From: Desulfobaccales bacterium | GTDB taxonomy: Bacteria; Desulfobacterota; Desulfobaccia; Desulfobaccales; 0-14-0-80-60-11 | DNA length: 42,684 nucleotides | Reading direction: 5' to 3' | NCBI GenBank assembly: GCA_030694005.1 | Contig: JAUXZG010000102.1 | Location: 1 to 42,684, forward strand | Shown: piece after piece, positions 40,811 through 42,684 of the stretch | Layout of the letters: each line of letters starts with the position of its first letter | How positions within the stretch are numbered: position 1 is the first letter of the stretch | Translations under genes and position numbers: made by a program | The notes under the pieces: model-generated | The model's database searches: none | Told to the model about the DNA's origin: nothing | The model's input: only the letters and a program-made list of their open reading frames with translations

Positions 40811-41107
40811 ATGACGGCTTTAATCGGCGGACTGATCGCGTTAGCACTGGGATTGATCGGCCTCGGCATGTGGTGGCGGGATTTCCTCAGCTTACTGGCC
40901 GGAGGCGTTCCCTTACTGCTCCTCTTAGGCGGCGCCTTGGCTGTTTATTTAGGGTTTGAGGAGACTAAAGACAAGTTTTTCAAGAAATCCGAGACCCCGG
41001 CTTACGAACCCCCCAAGGTGGCCGAAGCTGAGGTGGAACAATATAAGGCCGAAGTGGAGAAGCTTAAGGCCGAAATGGAGTCGCTCAAGAAGAAAAAGGA
41101 AAAATAA
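40811..41107 (+). CDS. Small membrane protein with C-terminal coiled coil
   Basis: A 98-residue protein. Two hydrophobic helices lie at residues about 3-22 (ALIGGLIALALGLIGLGMW) and 27-48 (LLAGGVPLLLLLGGALAVYLG). A cytoplasmic coiled coil follows at about 68-98, rich in Lys and Glu (VEQYKAEVEKLKAEMESLKKKKE). An AAGGAGG site lies 7 bases before the ATG. No family is recognised. Its small size and coiled coil suggest an assembly or scaffold role. The upstream 250 bases are A+T-rich and hold the divergent cbpA promoter. It is convergent with birA, with only 6 bases between the two stops. Confidence 0.75.
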   Translation: MTALIGGLIALALGLIGLGMWWRDFLSLLAGGVPLLLLLGGALAVYLGFEETKDKFFKKSETPAYEPPKVAEAEVEQYKAEVEKLKAEMESLKKKKEK

Positions 41108-41113
41108 GGTCTC

Positions 41114-42142
41114 TCAGGAAGGAATCTCATCCCCCGGCCCCGGTCCAGGGGCCGGGGCAATCTCCCCCGAGGTCACCCGGACGATGTCCCCGGTACGGGT
41201 CTGGACCAACAAGGCCCCGTCCGGCGCCACCTCCAGGGCCTCGCCGCTGATGGCTACCTCCCCCTGACGCACTGTCACTGCCTTCCCCAAGGTCACCGTG
41301 TATTTCTTCCATTCTGCCAAAATGTCGGGGAATTGACGGGCCAAAAAGCGCTCATAAAGGTCCTCGAACTCTTCCAGCCAGGCCTTCAAAATTTGCAGAC
41401 GGGGAAACGGACCGCCGGCCGCCAGGGCCAGGGAAGTGGCGGTGGTTTTAAGCTCCGCCGGGAACTGAACATTATTGACATTAAGCCCCAGACCCACCAC
41501 CAAATGGCGGATCCGGTCTGTTTCGGTCTCCATTTCCGTAAGAATGCCCCCCACTTTCTGGTCACCCAGCAGTAAATCATTGGGCCATTTGATCCCCAGG
41601 GTCAGCCCGGTGGCCCGGCGCACCGCCCTGACCACGGCCACCGCGGTGGTGAGAGTGATCTGGGGGAGCTCCGTAGGTGGCAAAGGCGGACGCAGCAGGA
41701 GCGACACATAGAGGCCGGCAGCTTGAGGAGAGTCCCACTCGCGGCCCAATCGGCCCCGGCCTTTACTCTGGGCCTCGGCCACCACCAGGGTTCCTTGGGG
41801 CGCGCCTTTGGCCCCCAATTCCTTGGCCAGATCATTGGTGGAGGCCAGGGTCTCGAAGTGATAAATGGGCCCCTTTAGCTGGCAGACTTTCAGCCCCTGG
41901 GAGATCTCCTCGGGAAGAAGCTTGTCCGGGATGGTCAGCAGACGGTATCCCCGCCGGGGAGACCCCTCGATGCCGTACCCCAGGGCCTTAAGGCGGTTTA
42001 TCCGCTTCCACACCGCGGCCCGGCTCAAACCCAACCGAGACGCCAGCGTCTCTCCGGAGAGAGGCGCGGCCGCGTCTTTCAGAGCTTTAAGCACCACCGC
42101 CAGCGGGCTGTGGTGGTCTTTAGGGGAATCCAGGCGCTTCAT
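41114..42142 (-). CDS. birA: Bifunctional biotin-protein ligase / biotin operon repressor
   Basis: A 342-residue BirA. The N-terminal winged helix-turn-helix (about 15-80: LSGETLASRLGLSRAAVWKRINRLKALGY, GYRLL) should bind biotin operators. The ligase domain carries the biotinyl-AMP loop GRGRLGREWDSP and KWPNDLLLGDQKVGGILTE, with a C-terminal SH3-like domain (VTLGKAVTVRQGEVAISGEALEVAPDGALLVQT). It attaches biotin to carboxylase carrier proteins and also represses biotin genes. No bio genes lie in the window. It follows a small membrane-protein gene by 34 bases. Confidence 0.94.
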   Translation of the reverse strand: MKRLDSPKDHHSPLAVVLKALKDAAAPLSGETLASRLGLSRAAVWKRINRLKALGYGIEGSPRRGYRLLTIPDKLLPEEISQGLKVCQLKGPIYHFETLASTNDLAKELGAKGAPQGTLVVAEAQSKGRGRLGREWDSPQAAGLYVSLLLRPPLPPTELPQITLTTAVAVVRAVRRATGLTLGIKWPNDLLLGDQKVGGILTEMETETDRIRHLVVGLGLNVNNVQFPAELKTTATSLALAAGGPFPRLQILKAWLEEFEDLYERFLARQFPDILAEWKKYTVTLGKAVTVRQGEVAISGEALEVAPDGALLVQTRTGDIVRVTSGEIAPAPGPGPGDEIPS

Positions 42143-42176
42143 TTGACTACCGGGTGACGCCCCCGGCTCGGCTTTT

Positions 42177-42464
42177 TTAGTGGCCGCCCCGGGGGGGAGT
42201 TGTCTCGGACTCCACTATCTGGCGTTTAAGGGAATTGTTATAAACCGCCGCCCCCAACAGAAACCCCACCACCAACCCGACTATGGCCGCGGTGGGGGTG
42301 GGGGACATCAGCAAGGCGATGCACAGCCCGGTCAAGCCATAGGCCAAAGGGATGTAAAGCTGCGCCGGGCTCCACTGGCAGGCCGGCAGCAAGGCCAAAA
42401 TGAGGGCCAGGGCCACCAGCTTCCGGCCTACCCCGCCGCCCCGCAGTGCTTTCCCACCGGCCAT
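42177..42464 (-). CDS. Small membrane protein or lipoprotein of unknown function
   Basis: A 95-residue protein from the ATG at 42464 (AGGGAT upstream); the longer frame is rejected because it runs into a palindrome. An N-terminal hydrophobic stretch (LVALALILALLPAC) resembles a lipoprotein signal with LPAC as lipobox. Two more hydrophobic helices follow at about 43-58 and 66-82 (AAIVGLVVGFLLGAAVYNNS), with a basic tail. No known family is seen. It may share a transcript with birA, which begins 34 bases downstream. Confidence 0.6.
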   Translation of the reverse strand: MAGGKALRGGGVGRKLVALALILALLPACQWSPAQLYIPLAYGLTGLCIALLMSPTPTAAIVGLVVGFLLGAAVYNNSLKRQIVESETTPPRGGH

Positions 42465-42501
42465 AAAAAAAATTATCCCTCGCTGCCGTGATGAGTGGTT
42501 A

Positions 42502-42546
42502 TTGGGGGAGGGGGCCAGGGGCCGGTGGCCCCTGCCCCCTCCCCAA
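42502..42546. repeat. G/C-run palindrome upstream of the small membrane gene
   Basis: Left arm TTGGGGGAGGGGGCC plus AGGGGCC pairs with GGCCCCTG and a C-run ending CTCCCCAA, with a GGT loop and two unpaired bases. It is the best-preserved member of the dispersed family in this window. Confidence 0.7.
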
Positions 42547-42581
42547 ACCCCTACCCCCAACCCCTTAAGGTTTTAATCTCC

Positions 42582-42618
42582 CCGGGGAAGTCGGGGCCGA
42601 TAGCCCCGACTTCCCCGG
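42582..42618. repeat. Perfect 16-bp-arm palindrome near the window end
   Basis: Arms CCGGGGAAGTCGGGGC and GCCCCGACTTCCCCGG with a CGATA loop. The block 42547-42684 is otherwise C-runs and G-runs with no gene visible. Confidence 0.8.
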
Positions 42619-42684
42619 CCCCTTAAAGGGGGGGGGGAGGGGCGGTTGAGGGGAGGGCGGGGGAGCCGCGCTCCCCCGACCCTC

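Overview
The window is a G+C-rich bacterial chromosome segment with tightly packed genes, mostly on the minus strand. The gene mix suggests an anaerobic, Gram-negative, deltaproteobacterial-type organism, possibly near the Desulfobacca or Syntrophobacter groups of Desulfobacterota. The clues are a flavodiiron oxygen/NO reductase, a branched-chain amino-acid permease, Mla/MCE lipid-transport genes, outer-membrane efflux lipoproteins, an alaC-hom pair and GlnRS. The lineage is an inference from content only; no rRNA gene is present.

Layout. 1-872: a livH permease cut by the window edge. 1237-2315: a decayed nifS / rrf2 / nifU operon in which only the Rrf2-type Fe-S regulator is intact. 2655-4488 (+): an MCE (MlaD-like) protein and a TPR lipoprotein. 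Facing them on the minus strand (4682-10764) are a PucC-like MFS transporter, an extracellular binding lipoprotein, a two-TM HAMP sensor, an MlaE permease and an MlaF-like ABC subunit. Both the sensor and the ABC subunit have kept open frames but lost their ATP-binding and catalytic motifs. 10986-14303: three glycosyltransferases, one GT81-like. 14453-18256: a PNPOx-like flavoprotein, a broken uvsE, an SDR-DUF2867 gene split by an amber codon, and an alpha/beta hydrolase. 18463-20160: glnS. 20382-21653: an aldehyde dehydrogenase. 21740-21990: an ABC-ATPase fossil. 22008-27387: a MacA-MacB-NodT efflux operon, with a divergent marR gene at 27738 that has a clear inverted-repeat operator. 28434-31393: a DUF4282 membrane protein, hom and alaC. 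31649-37187: a three-gene set of CHASE2-adenylate cyclase, FecR-like anchor and TPR-CHAT protease. 37335-37409: tRNA-Val(CAC) with its own promoter and terminator. 37512-42464: DUF434, flavodiiron protein, CbpA-type DnaJ, a small coiled-coil membrane protein, BirA and a small membrane protein.

Many intergenic gaps carry G-run/C-run palindromes that look like one modular repeat family. The most promising candidates for undescribed biology are the Mla-type locus with two apparently dead ATPases and the CHASE2-cyclase / FecR-like / CHAT-protease module. The window also shows five independent lesions (nifS, nifU, uvsE, SDR-DUF2867, ABC ATPase), a high pseudogene load for such a compact segment.
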